DNA of 64,000 bases. It comes from Halobacillus hunanensis. Lineage in GTDB: Bacteria > Bacillota > Bacilli > Bacillales > Halobacillaceae. Each line of letters begins with the position of its first letter. The first letter of the stretch is position 1. The notes beneath the pieces were generated by a model. It was not told the origin of the DNA. It ran no database searches and saw nothing but the letters and a program-made list of their open reading frames with translations. The position numbers were made by a program, and so were the translations under genes. The stretch is taken from assembly GCF_900166655.1 (NCBI RefSeq), contig NZ_FVZB01000007.1, positions 186,001 to 250,000 on the forward strand, in the 5' to 3' direction. This document shows, one piece after another, positions 41,185 through 50,302 of this stretch.

Positions 41185-42375
41185 ATGAATCAACATCCAA
41201 CACCACTTCAAGAAGCAGACCGGCTCGACTGGATAGATGCAGCCAGAGGGTTCGCAATATTCGGGATTTTTATGGTGAATGTTCCAGCGTTCAATGCTCC
41301 GTACTTTTTATATGGCGGAGAGGAGTATTTTTGGTCATCGCCGCTAAGTCATGCTGTTCAAACCATCATCGATATATTTTTTCAGGCCAGTTTCTACACA
41401 TTATTTTCATTACTATTCGGTTTTGGTTTGCAAATGATGAAGGACCGTTTAGATCAGAAAGAAATTCCCTATCGCCCAGTGCTCTTAAGAAGGCTGATCC
41501 TATTAATTGGGTTTGGGCTTATTCATAGCTTTCTCATATGGCATGGTGATATTTTATTATCTTATGGCGTATTTGGTTTAGTGTTATTTGCTTTTTTTCC
41601 TGTCTCTTCACGTACACTTTTACTATGGGCATATGCTATGCTTGCGTTTCTCGTTATTCCGCTCACGCTTTCTTTGTATGCTATGCGGGATCACCTGGGA
41701 GGTTTTTATAATCAGGAAGCGATCAATGCTGCCAAACGGAATTATGGGGAAGGAAGTTTACTGGATATATGGCAGCAAAATGCCGTGGACTGGTCGTATG
41801 TTAACAATGTAGGCTCCATCCCGTTTCTGGCTTTCAGTCTCATCCCAATGTTTTTGTTTGGCATGTATTTGGCTAGAAAAAGATGGCTTCATACACCCGG
41901 GCAATTTGTATCTCCTATGAAACGGTTATGGGCAGTGACAGGTATTATTTTTATTCTGTTTAAAGCCGTTCCTTATTTGTTTGGAAATCCTGAATGGTTC
42001 CAGCTTCTTCAAGATAATGTAGGGGGAACCGCGTCCGCTTTCTTTTATGTGTTATCTGTTACGCTGCTGTTCAGAACGAATGCAGGGAGAAGGTTGTTAA
42101 AGCCGCTAAGATGGGTTGGCCGAATGTCTTTATCCAATTATATCTTTCAGTCGGTGATCAGTTTTTTCCTTTTTTACTCTGTCGGTTTGGGGTGGTATGG
42201 ACAGGTATCGCCCGTGATGAGTGTTTTGATCGTATTAGTCGTATTCACCTTACAAATTATGCTAAGCAAAGCCTGGCTTACAACGTATCGTTTTGGCCCG
42301 CTGGAATGGCTTTGGCGCACGTTGACATATAGGAAGAAACAGCCGTTGAAGCGAAAAGGGAAGCAGTCTGCATAA
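41185..42375 (+). CDS. DUF418-family membrane protein (YeiB-like)
   Basis: A 396-residue polytopic protein. The N-terminal RLDWIDAARGFAIFGIFMVN and the C-terminal segment WVGRMSLSNYIFQSV are the hallmarks of the heparan-alpha-glucosaminide acetyltransferase-like/DUF418 group. About nine to ten membrane helices are predicted. These proteins are thought to be membrane acyltransferase relatives; the substrate is unknown. It begins a three-gene plus-strand unit with the DUF2157 and GDYxxLxY genes. Confidence 0.85.
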   Translation: MNQHPTPLQEADRLDWIDAARGFAIFGIFMVNVPAFNAPYFLYGGEEYFWSSPLSHAVQTIIDIFFQASFYTLFSLLFGFGLQMMKDRLDQKEIPYRPVLLRRLILLIGFGLIHSFLIWHGDILLSYGVFGLVLFAFFPVSSRTLLLWAYAMLAFLVIPLTLSLYAMRDHLGGFYNQEAINAAKRNYGEGSLLDIWQQNAVDWSYVNNVGSIPFLAFSLIPMFLFGMYLARKRWLHTPGQFVSPMKRLWAVTGIIFILFKAVPYLFGNPEWFQLLQDNVGGTASAFFYVLSVTLLFRTNAGRRLLKPLRWVGRMSLSNYIFQSVISFFLFYSVGLGWYGQVSPVMSVLIVLVVFTLQIMLSKAWLTTYRFGPLEWLWRTLTYRKKQPLKRKGKQSA

Positions 42376-42388
42376 GGGAGGAAGGGCA

Positions 42389-43579
42389 ATGAGACGGATA
42401 CAGTTAGAAAAGGAGTCAAAGCATTGGGTTCATGATGGCATTATAACAGAACATCAAAGAGATCAAATTCTGAACCGTCATGCTTCACCAAAGCACCCAT
42501 TGTTGTTTACGTTTGCAGCGATTTTCATTGGTCTTGGTTTTCTAACATTTATTGCATCAAACTGGTCGGGCATCCCGGATATGGGGAAACTTTCTATCAT
42601 CATCGGGTTTTTACTGCTTTTTTCTATCGGGGGCGAGGTTATTTACCGAACCTATTCAAAACCAATGGGACGCAGTCTATTGCTGCTCGGAATTCTCGTG
42701 TTCGGGGCAGGCCAGTTTTTAATCGGGCAAATGTACCATTATCATTCCTTTAGTGCCTTACCTTTTTTCATCTGGTCTGCCGCAGCTTTCCTCGTGTTTC
42801 TCCTATTTTCAGAGCAAAGTTTTTTCATAGCCGTCCTCGTGATCTTGACGGTTGGGCAAGTGTATAGCGGATTTGTATATCAGGATTATCACATTGGAAT
42901 GGGCTGTTTGTTTCTAATTGGATTAGGGTGGTTTGTCTATAAACGGCAGGACCCGACAAGCAGCCTGTTATTTGCGGCGAGCTATTTAATTCAGAGTCTG
43001 ATTCTGGTTTTCTCTTTACAATTTTCTTATTACTGGCTGATCTTGCTGTTCTTTGCATTGTATATTGTCAGCCATCTCGTGCGTGGTCAGTCCCACTTGA
43101 AATCCTTCGGCGGCCTCGCTGTTTGCTCTATTTTTATCTTGAATGTATTTCAAGTGTTTCTCTTAGGGCAGGAAAGCGAGCAAGTCGAGTATTCAGAGGT
43201 CTTTTTCCTGATCTGGACCGTGTTCTTTGTTTACGCAGTACTTCAATCGGCTCTTGAGTCGACGAAGTTTTATTGGATTGACTTAGTCTTGTTTATCCCC
43301 GTTTTTCGAATAGGAGCTGGAGATTTCCTTTCTTTATTCATTCTATTTATCTATTCACTTGGCTGGCTGCTGGCTGGATATAAGAGGGAAAGGTCAGGAT
43401 GGGTAAATAAAGGGACATTTGCTTTTCTCTTCACAACGTTCGTAGCCTATTTTCAACTAGCCTGGGACTTTATGGATCGTTCACTGTTTTTCTTTATCGG
43501 CGGAGTCCTTTTGTTTCTGCTAAGCTATTTCCTGGAACGTAAGCGAAGAGCTATAGGGAAGGAGAGGATAGCGTCATGA
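42389..43579 (+). CDS. DUF2157 membrane protein
   Basis: A 396-residue protein. A soluble N-terminal segment (HDGIITEHQRDQIL) typical of DUF2157 is followed by 10-12 membrane helices. It starts 14 nt after the DUF418 gene and overlaps the next gene by 4 nt. DUF2157 and GDYxxLxY proteins are regularly encoded together and presumably act as one membrane unit; the role is not known. Confidence 0.85.
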   Translation: MRRIQLEKESKHWVHDGIITEHQRDQILNRHASPKHPLLFTFAAIFIGLGFLTFIASNWSGIPDMGKLSIIIGFLLLFSIGGEVIYRTYSKPMGRSLLLLGILVFGAGQFLIGQMYHYHSFSALPFFIWSAAAFLVFLLFSEQSFFIAVLVILTVGQVYSGFVYQDYHIGMGCLFLIGLGWFVYKRQDPTSSLLFAASYLIQSLILVFSLQFSYYWLILLFFALYIVSHLVRGQSHLKSFGGLAVCSIFILNVFQVFLLGQESEQVEYSEVFFLIWTVFFVYAVLQSALESTKFYWIDLVLFIPVFRIGAGDFLSLFILFIYSLGWLLAGYKRERSGWVNKGTFAFLFTTFVAYFQLAWDFMDRSLFFFIGGVLLFLLSYFLERKRRAIGKERIAS

Positions 43580-44088
43580 AGCGAGTTTACTTCTACATTG
43601 TTGTCGGACTACAAGTTTTGTTTCTTGCTGGAATGGCCTATTCTTATTACGCAATGGATGTTTATGGGGAAACCATACGATTGAAAACAGCTCCAGTTGA
43701 TCCCAGAGACCCTTTCTACGGAGATTATGTCACGTTAAATTATGAAGTAGAACAAATTCCTGAGGAAAAGTGGGTAGGCGAATCTCCGGAACGAGATGAG
43801 GTCGTACATTTACTGTTGAGTCCAAATAAATCGGGGATCTATGAACTTACAAAAGCCTCTTCCCATTCGCTTGCGGCATCTGATGACCAAGTGGTGATTA
43901 AAGCACAGCTTGAACGGCATAATGAGCAACTAAATTTTTATAACGTCAGTATTGGTTTAAACCGGTATTATGTTGATGAGAAAACAGGCAGACAGATTGA
44001 ACAGGCAGGAGGGAACCAGGAGGTAGAAATTGTTGTAGCGCCGTGGGGACAAAAGAAAATCACGGGGATTGAATCAATTGACCGTTAA
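43576..44088 (+). CDS. GDYxxLxY-domain protein
   Basis: A 170-residue protein with one N-terminal membrane anchor (about residues 5-24) and an exported domain that bears the naming motif PVDPRDPFYGDYVTLNYEV. The C-terminal part contains a second conserved stretch, RYYVDEKTGRQIEQ. Its ATG overlaps the DUF2157 stop, so the two are translationally coupled. Function unknown. Confidence 0.87.
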   Translation: MKRVYFYIVVGLQVLFLAGMAYSYYAMDVYGETIRLKTAPVDPRDPFYGDYVTLNYEVEQIPEEKWVGESPERDEVVHLLLSPNKSGIYELTKASSHSLAASDDQVVIKAQLERHNEQLNFYNVSIGLNRYYVDEKTGRQIEQAGGNQEVEIVVAPWGQKKITGIESIDR

Positions 44089-44109
44089 CATAAAAAAAGT
44101 TTCTTTACT

Positions 44110-44144
44110 ACAGAATGCATCAGGATGAACCTGATGCATTCTGT
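44110..44144. terminator. Bidirectional terminator between the GDYxxLxY gene and rocD
   Basis: ACAGAATGCATCAGG and CCTGATGCATTCTGT form a 15-bp perfect stem with a 5-nt loop between two convergent genes. Confidence 0.9.
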
Positions 44145-44159
44145 AATAACTTATTTTTC

Positions 44160-45353
44160 TTATTTCAGAACCTCTTTGATCTGGTCGATCGCCCACTGTA
44201 AGTCATCTTTATCAATGACTAGTGGCGGAGCAAAGCGAATTACATTTTCGTGTGTTTCTTTACATAGAAGCCCTTTTTCTTTTAATTTTTCACAATAAGA
44301 ACGTGCCGGTTCTGTTAATTCAACCCCGATGAACAATCCTTTTCCGCGCACTTCCTTAATGGCAGGGTTATCGATTTTCTTAAGCTCGTCCATCATATAA
44401 CGACCAAGCTCAAGAGAACGATCTACTAAATTCTCTTCTTCAATCACATCAAGTGACGCGACTGACACTGCACAAGCCAGCGGGTTTCCGCCAAAAGTAG
44501 ATCCGTGGGAACCAGGGTTAAAGACGCCGAGTACATCTTTGTTTGCGACCACGCAAGAAATTGGGAAAACACCTCCGCCTAGAGCTTTTCCTAGGATCAT
44601 CATGTCGGGTGTTACATCTTCCCAGTCACAAGCGAACATTTTGCCGCTTCGTCCTAGACCAGCCTGAATTTCGTCAGCAATGTAAAGGACGTTTTCTTTC
44701 TCACATACCTCATATGCTTCTTTTAGAAAGCCTTCGGGAGGCATGACAATTCCTGCTTCGCCCTGGATAGGTTCGAAAAGGAATCCGGCTGTATTTTCAT
44801 TAATGGCTTCTTTTAGTGCCTCAATGTCACCGTATGGAATCACTTTGATCCCAGGCAGCATCGGCCCGAAGCCACGTTTGTATTCTTCCTCTGAAGATAA
44901 AGAAACCGCTGTCATTGTTCGGCCATGGAAGTTTCCTGTGCAGGCAATAATTTCAGCTTTATCTTCGGCAACGCCTTTAACGTCATAAGCCCATCGCCGT
45001 GTAGCTTTAATCGCTGTTTCCACTGCTTCTGCACCAGTGTTCATAGGCAAAGCCATTTCTTTATTAGTCAATTTACAAATTTTTTCATACCAAGGTCCAA
45101 GCTGATCATTGTGGAAGGCGCGTGAAGTCAAAGTGACACGGCCAGCTTGGTCATGGAGCGCCTGGATAATTTTAGGGTGGCGGTGGCCCTGATTCACTGC
45201 GGAATAAGCGCTCAGCATATCCATAAAGCGATTTCCTTCAGGATCTTCTACCCAAACCCCTTCTGCTTTCGCGACTACGATCGGCAGGGGATGATAGTTT
45301 TTAGCTCCGTACTCTTGTGTTTGGTCGATGATTTGCTGACTAGATACAGTCAT
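44160..45353 (-). CDS. rocD: Ornithine aminotransferase
   Basis: RocD converts ornithine and 2-oxoglutarate to glutamate semialdehyde and glutamate in arginine catabolism and proline formation. The 397-residue PLP enzyme shows [20 protein letters not shown] at the start, the CTGNFHGRT and [12 protein letters not shown] motifs and the PLP-lysine in [13 protein letters not shown]. The start at 45353 follows TGGAGGGAT; the longer ORF to 45371 runs into the ribosome binding site. It is a single-gene unit here. Proline made through this route is an osmolyte in halobacilli. Confidence 0.93.
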   Translation of the reverse strand: MTVSSQQIIDQTQEYGAKNYHPLPIVVAKAEGVWVEDPEGNRFMDMLSAYSAVNQGHRHPKIIQALHDQAGRVTLTSRAFHNDQLGPWYEKICKLTNKEMALPMNTGAEAVETAIKATRRWAYDVKGVAEDKAEIIACTGNFHGRTMTAVSLSSEEEYKRGFGPMLPGIKVIPYGDIEALKEAINENTAGFLFEPIQGEAGIVMPPEGFLKEAYEVCEKENVLYIADEIQAGLGRSGKMFACDWEDVTPDMMILGKALGGGVFPISCVVANKDVLGVFNPGSHGSTFGGNPLACAVSVASLDVIEEENLVDRSLELGRYMMDELKKIDNPAIKEVRGKGLFIGVELTEPARSYCEKLKEKGLLCKETHENVIRFAPPLVIDKDDLQWAIDQIKEVLK

Positions 45354-45514
45354 CGTATCCCTCCATTTCAATTAGGCATCAAAATTCATTATAACAGGTT
45401 TAATGTAAATTTTCTCACTTATGGAAAAAGTGTTTGAAATGTTTTGTATTAGGAAAAGAAATGTATAAAGTGGTATGATGATTTTGAAAGTGATGTAAAA
45501 AGGAGGGAAAGCAA

Positions 45515-45874
45515 ATGGCACATTTACATATTACCTCTTGGGTAATTGCCTTTGTTTTAGTAGGACTTGTGACGACATTTACGAGAAGTGGAAATGAAAA
45601 AGCGGCTAAAATCTCCCATATGATTTTACGACTGGACTATTTATTGGTTCTTTACTCAGGGGGGTCACTTTTTGCAGCCTACGCCAACTATAATGCACTC
45701 GTTATTGTTAAGCTGTTAGTAGGTTTGTGGGTGATCACAGCAATGGAAATGGTTTGCATTAAGTACAAGAAGAAAAAGCCTGCAAGTGGATGGTGGACAC
45801 AGCTTGTTATTGCTGCGGTTATCGCCCTGATCCTAGGTTTCGGCTTCTTAGAATTAGGGCTTTTGCCTGCCTGA
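45515..45874 (+). CDS. yisL: YisL/UPF0344-family membrane protein, paralogue 2
   Basis: A 119-residue protein with four membrane helices. Its start MAHLHITSWVIAF is closer to B. subtilis YisL than that of the paralogue at 22008, and it sits next to an asnO-type gene as in B. subtilis, so I give it the symbol. AAAGGAGGG precedes the ATG. Confidence 0.85.
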   Translation: MAHLHITSWVIAFVLVGLVTTFTRSGNEKAAKISHMILRLDYLLVLYSGGSLFAAYANYNALVIVKLLVGLWVITAMEMVCIKYKKKKPASGWWTQLVIAAVIALILGFGFLELGLLPA

Positions 45875-45879
45875 TATAA

Positions 45880-45917
45880 AAAATTCCTGCATGCCTGTTA
45901 GCATGCAGGAATTTTTT
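45880..45917 (+). terminator. Terminator after yisL
   Basis: AAATTCCTGCATGC and GCATGCAGGAATTT form a perfect 14-bp stem followed by T residues. Confidence 0.93.
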
Positions 45918-45990
45918 TGAAAAAGGGGTTTTATAATTGGTTTGGAACAACTACCCGGAATTTGGGGGACGGGTTATTATTATTCTCAAC

Positions 45991-46009
45991 AATAATGATA
46001 ATCATTCTC
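45991..46009 (+). promoter_or_regulatory. Fur-like box upstream of asnO
   Basis: AATAATGATAATCATTCTC matches the 19-bp Fur consensus GATAATGATAATCATTATC at 17 positions. Further half-site-like ATTATTCTC lies directly upstream (45979-45987). The box is 117 nt before the asnO start, with no other gene between. Confidence 0.6.
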
Positions 46010-46126
46010 AATAAAAATGTCAAGCTTTTTTCATCACAACCAGCCATTTCATCATATATTGCTATATGGTGCTTTTTTCTGCGTTTTATTGGTTTGCGTC
46101 TTTCTGAGGAAAAGGATGGTGGTTAG

Positions 46127-47971
46127 ATGTGTGGAATAGTAGGTTGGATTGATTTTCACGAAAAAGAAGGAAATAAGAGAGAATCGATCGACAAGATGGC
46201 GAAAACACTTGCTCATCGTGGACCTGATGAGCATCAAAACTGGATTGAAGGCCCCGCTGCATTTGGGCACAGGCGACTCGTTGTCGTAGATCCCGCCGGA
46301 GGAACACAGCCCATGGTTCGTAAGGCGAATGAGGAAGAATATGTGTTGTGTTATAACGGTGAATTGTATAATACAGACGAAGTAAGAGAGCGGTTAAAGG
46401 TTAAAGGATGGACGTTCCAATCCCATTCAGATACCGAGGTTGTACTCGTGAGCTATATGGAGTGGGGCAGTCAGTGTGTCGAGCAATTGAATGGAATCTT
46501 TGCGTTTAGCATATGGGAGTCGAAAAAGTCGAAACTGTTTATAGCCAGAGATCGTCTTGGAGTAAAGCCGCTGTTTTTCAGTGAGCACAAGGGTGGATTT
46601 CTGTTTGCTTCAGAAATAAAGGCGATTTTGGCCCACCCTGCTAAAGAGGCTAGTATTTCAGCAGAAGGGGTGCATGAGATTCTGGCTTTAGGCCCATCTC
46701 GTACACCAGGCCATGGCATTTTTGACGGTATTCATGAACTTCGTCCGGGCCATTGTGCGGTTTTTGAGCAAGGAAAATTGACCATAAATCGCTATTGGAA
46801 TGTGAAAAGTGAAGAGCATACTGATTCGTGGCAGGAGACAGTGGAGCGTGTCCGGGAATTGTTCACCGATGCAGTAGAACGTCAACTTGTCAGTGATGTG
46901 AAACTTGGCACCTTCCTGTCCGGCGGGGTGGATTCGAGCGCCATTACCGCGATTGCTGCTGATCATTATCAACAAAATAACAAAGGCACATTGCAGACGT
47001 ATTCGATTGATTACGAGGAGCAGGAGAAGTTTTTCGAGAAGAACGCCTTTCAGCCAGATCGCGACAGTGAATATATCAAGCTGATCAGTGATCAAAACAA
47101 AACCCATCATATGACGATGGAGGCAAGTGTGGAAGATCTCATTACAAAGCTTTCTAAAGCTGTGGAGCTTCGTGATCTGCCGGGGATGGCGGACGTGGAC
47201 TCGTCGTTGCTTTGGTTTTGTGAGGAAATTAAGAATCATGTCACCGTGGCTCTCTCAGGGGAGTGTGCAGATGAGATCTTCGGCGGATATCCCTGGTTTT
47301 ATCGGAAAGAGGATCGCGACCGCAAAGGGTTTCCTTGGATTCGATCACTACATGAACGAAACCAGCTCGTTCGTGATGATTTAAAAAAAGACATCAATAT
47401 AGAGCAATACATGATGAGACGTTATCAGGAAAGTATTGATGAAACACCGCTTCTTGATGGGGAAAGTGCGATCGATGCTAAACAGCGACAATTGTTTTAT
47501 TTAAATATGAACTGGTTTATGCAAACATTATTGGAACGAAAGGACCGGATGAGTATGGGGGCTAGCTTGGAAGTACGCGTTCCATTTAGCGACCATCGTC
47601 TTGTGGAATATGCCTACAATATCCCGTGGAAGATGAAACATTACGGCGATCTGGAGAAAGGATTGCTGCGAGAAGCTTTGCGGGGAATTTTGCCGGATAA
47701 AGTATTGTTTAGAAAGAAAAATCCTTATCCAAAAACGTTTCATCCTCAATATACAGCTGGGGTGAAGGAGTGGATGAAGGAGATTATTGCTGATACACAA
47801 TCTCCGTTGTTTGATCTTTTTGACCGCAATCAAATCATCAATCTGAATAATTCAGGGGGGACGTCGCTCAATACACCATGGTTTGGCCAGCTGATGGCAG
47901 GCCCACAATTAATTGCTTATTTATGTCAAATCAACCATTGGCTGAAGGCTTACCATATTCAGATAAAGTAG
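46127..47971 (+). CDS. asnO: Asparagine synthetase, glutamine-hydrolysing (AsnO-type)
   Basis: A 614-residue two-domain enzyme that makes asparagine from aspartate using glutamine amide and ATP. The nucleophile Cys2 opens the class II amidotransferase domain (MCGIVGWIDF), with LAHRGPDEHQ and CYNGELYN; the synthetase domain has the ATP-pyrophosphatase motif FLSGGVDSSAI and a second SGECADEIFGGYPW. All residues needed are visible. GGATGGTGG precedes the ATG. yisL lies just upstream, as in the B. subtilis yisL-asnO neighbourhood, where AsnO is linked to sporulation. The upstream Fur-like box is unexpected. Confidence 0.92.
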   Translation: MCGIVGWIDFHEKEGNKRESIDKMAKTLAHRGPDEHQNWIEGPAAFGHRRLVVVDPAGGTQPMVRKANEEEYVLCYNGELYNTDEVRERLKVKGWTFQSHSDTEVVLVSYMEWGSQCVEQLNGIFAFSIWESKKSKLFIARDRLGVKPLFFSEHKGGFLFASEIKAILAHPAKEASISAEGVHEILALGPSRTPGHGIFDGIHELRPGHCAVFEQGKLTINRYWNVKSEEHTDSWQETVERVRELFTDAVERQLVSDVKLGTFLSGGVDSSAITAIAADHYQQNNKGTLQTYSIDYEEQEKFFEKNAFQPDRDSEYIKLISDQNKTHHMTMEASVEDLITKLSKAVELRDLPGMADVDSSLLWFCEEIKNHVTVALSGECADEIFGGYPWFYRKEDRDRKGFPWIRSLHERNQLVRDDLKKDINIEQYMMRRYQESIDETPLLDGESAIDAKQRQLFYLNMNWFMQTLLERKDRMSMGASLEVRVPFSDHRLVEYAYNIPWKMKHYGDLEKGLLREALRGILPDKVLFRKKNPYPKTFHPQYTAGVKEWMKEIIADTQSPLFDLFDRNQIINLNNSGGTSLNTPWFGQLMAGPQLIAYLCQINHWLKAYHIQIK

Positions 47972-48162
47972 TAGAATCCACTTCACAATTGCCCTTATAA
48001 AACACGCAAAAGACTGAAAATATGCGGCCCCTTTCCGGAACGGTTCAAAATGGCTTCTTATAGCAGGTTTTGGTTTCAGTAGGTTGATCACTGTCTATCA
48101 GTGTTACTACACAATCGCCCATTTTTATTGAAGACCGGTTTCGTTAGTTGAGGATGGCGGAT

Positions 48163-48280
48163 GGGGTCTGGAAAACCACTCGCTTTCCGCGGGAGTCCGG
48201 CAAGCCTCCTCGAGCTCCGCTCTGCGGGGTCTCACCTAGGACTTTTTTTTCCGCAGGAGTCTCGCAGTTTTCCAACCCCC
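48163..48280 (+). repeat. GC-rich intergenic repeat, left copy
   Basis: It begins GGGGTCTGGAAAAC and includes CTCGCTTTCCGCGGG, CAAGCCTCCTCGAGC, GCGGGGTCTCACCTAGG and GCAGGAGTCTCGCAGTTTTC. Sequences of this type recur between genes in many Bacillaceae genomes (from memory). The right copy at 48421-48539 is its inverted homologue. Confidence 0.75.
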
Positions 48281-48420
48281 ATTACTTTAATAAGAAGAAA
48301 AAAACTATCATGCCTAAAGCGTTACGGAATCTGCTGGATATAGCTTTGTCCTATTTATTTGAGTATTTTCCAGCCAATATGAATCGGTTGTCTATTGTAT
48401 GATGTAAATTTTATGGTAAA

Positions 48421-48539
48421 GGGGTGGAGGGAAAAGGTGAGACTCCTGTGGGATACGCGGGATAGATGAGACCCCGCAAGGCGAAGCCTGAGGAGGCTCA
48501 TCGCACGCCCACGGAAAGCGAACCGTTTCCCGGAGCCCC
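48421..48539 (-). repeat. GC-rich intergenic repeat, right inverted copy
   Basis: Read on the minus strand it begins GGGGCTCCGGGAAAC and includes TTCGCTTTCCGTGGG, GAGCCTCCTCAGGC, TGCGGGGTCTCATC and ACAGGAGTCTCACC, aligning with the left copy over its whole length. The two copies flank 140 nt of AT-rich sequence. Confidence 0.75.
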
Positions 48540-48724
48540 TTATACAAACTAAAGTCTTGGTTTAAATCCCTTGGGAGGATAAGGACTTAAATTGAAATGG
48601 ATTAAATAGTGAAAAATCTGCCCAAATACGTGCAGATTTTTTTTGAGAAATTTGACGGGTGAGAGGCAAAAGGATACGCTTAAAGGCGGATAGCATTTCA
48701 CTAAAAATAGATGGGGGAACGGCG

Positions 48725-50239
48725 ATGAGAAAACTAACAACGATTCTCATGATCATCCCGTTTCTTCTTTTTGGCGCGCTTACCACAGACGCCGCTGAAA
48801 AAGAAGAGCGAACTTGGCAAGGAGAAAGCGTCTATCATATTATGGTAGATCGATTTATGAACGGCAGTAACAGCAATGACCACAATGTTGATCCAAAAGA
48901 CCCGAAAGCTTATCATGGCGGGGATTTACAAGGGGTTATCGAGAAACTTGATTATATTAAGAAAATGGGGTTTACGACCATTTCTCTGTCGCCGATTATG
49001 GCGAATGAGTCAGGCGGATTTCATGGTCACTGGGTGGAAGATTTTACTTCGGTAGAGGACCATTTTGGCACATTAGCGGATGCCAAGCGGCTGGTAGAAG
49101 AAGTACATAAGCGCGATATGAAAATTTTATTTGAATTTATCGTTACTAATACGGGTCGGCAGCACCCTTGGTTGGAAGATCCAGAAAAGAAAGATTGGTT
49201 TCACGATGGGGTATCAGAAGGTCAAGAAGGCTGGAAGTCAGAGCTGCCTGATTTGAACACAGCGAATCCGGAAGTGAAGAAGTTTTTATTTGAAACTGCT
49301 GCATTTTGGATCAATGAGACAGGTGTAGACGGTTTCCGATTAGACAGTGCAGGTGAGGTTTCTAAAGAATTCTGGAGTGATTTTTCTCAGCATGTAAAGT
49401 CGATTGACGAGGACTTCTTTTTATTGGGAGAAGTACAAAAACATGATTTTCAAAGTATTGCTGAATATCAATCAACGGGGATTGATGCGTTCGTGAATCT
49501 TTCGTTTTTCCAAACTGCTTCGGAAACCTTCAAACAGGCCGGACAACCATTAGATGAATTGTACTCCGTTTGGGAACGAAACAAACAGCAGGTCGGCGAT
49601 CCGAAACTGATGATGAACTTTCTTGATCATACAGGAAGTGAAAGGTTTACGAGAAAGGCTGTTGAAGCGGGTCACAATCCGATCACACGCTGGAAATTAG
49701 GGTTAACTTATTTGTTTACCTCTCCTGGAATTCCTTCCGTGTTGTATGGTTCAGAAATTCCCCTTGATGGTGCTGAGCCGCCAGCCAATTTAGGGATGAT
49801 GAATTTTAAAGTTCAGAATGAGGAGCTCAACCATTATCTTGAAAAATTGAATTCGATTCGAAATGAGTTTCCAGCGATCACAAATGGAGACTTTAAAGAG
49901 CTCCATAATCAGGATGGATTAGCTGTTTTCAAGAGGACTTATGAGGGTGAAACAATGGTCATCGCGATTAATAATTCAACAGAAACGAGAGTCGCCAATC
50001 TCACCAATCTGCCTGAAGATATGCAAATGCGAGGGCTGATGCTTGATGGCCTCGTTCGTCCATCCGATCAAGGAGTGTACAAGCTTGGGATGGAAAGGGA
50101 AACGGCGGATGTTTTTGTGCTTGAACCGGACCAGGGACTTAACTGGGCATTTATCAGTTTTGCAGGAGGAATCTTCCTGTTGTTTGTTGTAGGGGTCATT
50201 GTCGTTAGTGTGAAAAACAAGCGGAGCGATGAGTCATAG
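48725..50239 (+). CDS. Membrane-anchored alpha-amylase homologue, probably catalytically altered
   Basis: A 504-residue GH13-family protein with a signal peptide (1-23), the barrel, a beta-sandwich end domain and a C-terminal membrane helix (about 475-496) with a basic tail. Overall it follows the membrane-anchored Bacillus amylases. However, region I reads FEFIVTNTG (137-144) where DxVxNHT is usual, region II is GFRLDSAGE (nucleophile D207 kept, KH lost), region III keeps E236 (LLGEV), and region IV reads FLDHTGSERF where FLDNHD is expected, so the third catalytic Asp is Gly304. The fold is intact with no frameshift. The start follows GGGGGAAC; a terminator follows the stop. Confidence 0.85.
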   Translation: MRKLTTILMIIPFLLFGALTTDAAEKEERTWQGESVYHIMVDRFMNGSNSNDHNVDPKDPKAYHGGDLQGVIEKLDYIKKMGFTTISLSPIMANESGGFHGHWVEDFTSVEDHFGTLADAKRLVEEVHKRDMKILFEFIVTNTGRQHPWLEDPEKKDWFHDGVSEGQEGWKSELPDLNTANPEVKKFLFETAAFWINETGVDGFRLDSAGEVSKEFWSDFSQHVKSIDEDFFLLGEVQKHDFQSIAEYQSTGIDAFVNLSFFQTASETFKQAGQPLDELYSVWERNKQQVGDPKLMMNFLDHTGSERFTRKAVEAGHNPITRWKLGLTYLFTSPGIPSVLYGSEIPLDGAEPPANLGMMNFKVQNEELNHYLEKLNSIRNEFPAITNGDFKELHNQDGLAVFKRTYEGETMVIAINNSTETRVANLTNLPEDMQMRGLMLDGLVRPSDQGVYKLGMERETADVFVLEPDQGLNWAFISFAGGIFLLFVVGVIVVSVKNKRSDES

Positions 50240-50254
50240 GACGTGCAATCAATA

Positions 50255-50296
50255 AAGAAGCATCGACTGAAATTAATCAGCCGATGCTTCTTTTTT
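50255..50296. terminator. Terminator between amylase-like gene and degV
   Basis: AGAAGCATCG and CGATGCTTCT with inner CTGA/TCAG form the stem, followed by T residues; it lies between convergent genes. Confidence 0.9.
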
Positions 50297-50302
50297 CGTT
50301 GC

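Larger units (their letters stand above)
47972..48724. other. Long gene-free interval before the amylase-like gene
   Basis: Besides the inverted repeat pair at 48163-48539 no gene was found. The first 180 nt contain two similar short segments, TTCACAATTGCCC and TACACAATCGCCC (near 47980 and 48108). A small hairpin with CTGCACG/CGTGCAG-like arms near 48630 followed on one side by T residues may be a terminator remnant. The promoter of the amylase-like gene should be in the last 100 nt. Confidence 0.45.

Noticed and set aside
45917-46126. Plus-strand ORF of 69 codons before asnO
   Set aside because: It runs across the yisL terminator edge and the Fur-like box and has no coding signal beyond being open.
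45917-46126. T-box or other amino-acid leader before asnO
   Set aside because: No T-box sequence (TGGnACCGCG-like) or antiterminator pair was found.
46688-47239. Minus-strand ORF of 183 codons
   Set aside because: It is antisense to the conserved core of asnO and has no ribosome binding site.
48148-48402. Plus-strand ORF of 84 codons in the inverted repeat region
   Set aside because: It lies across the GC-rich repeat and has no ribosome binding site or conserved feature.
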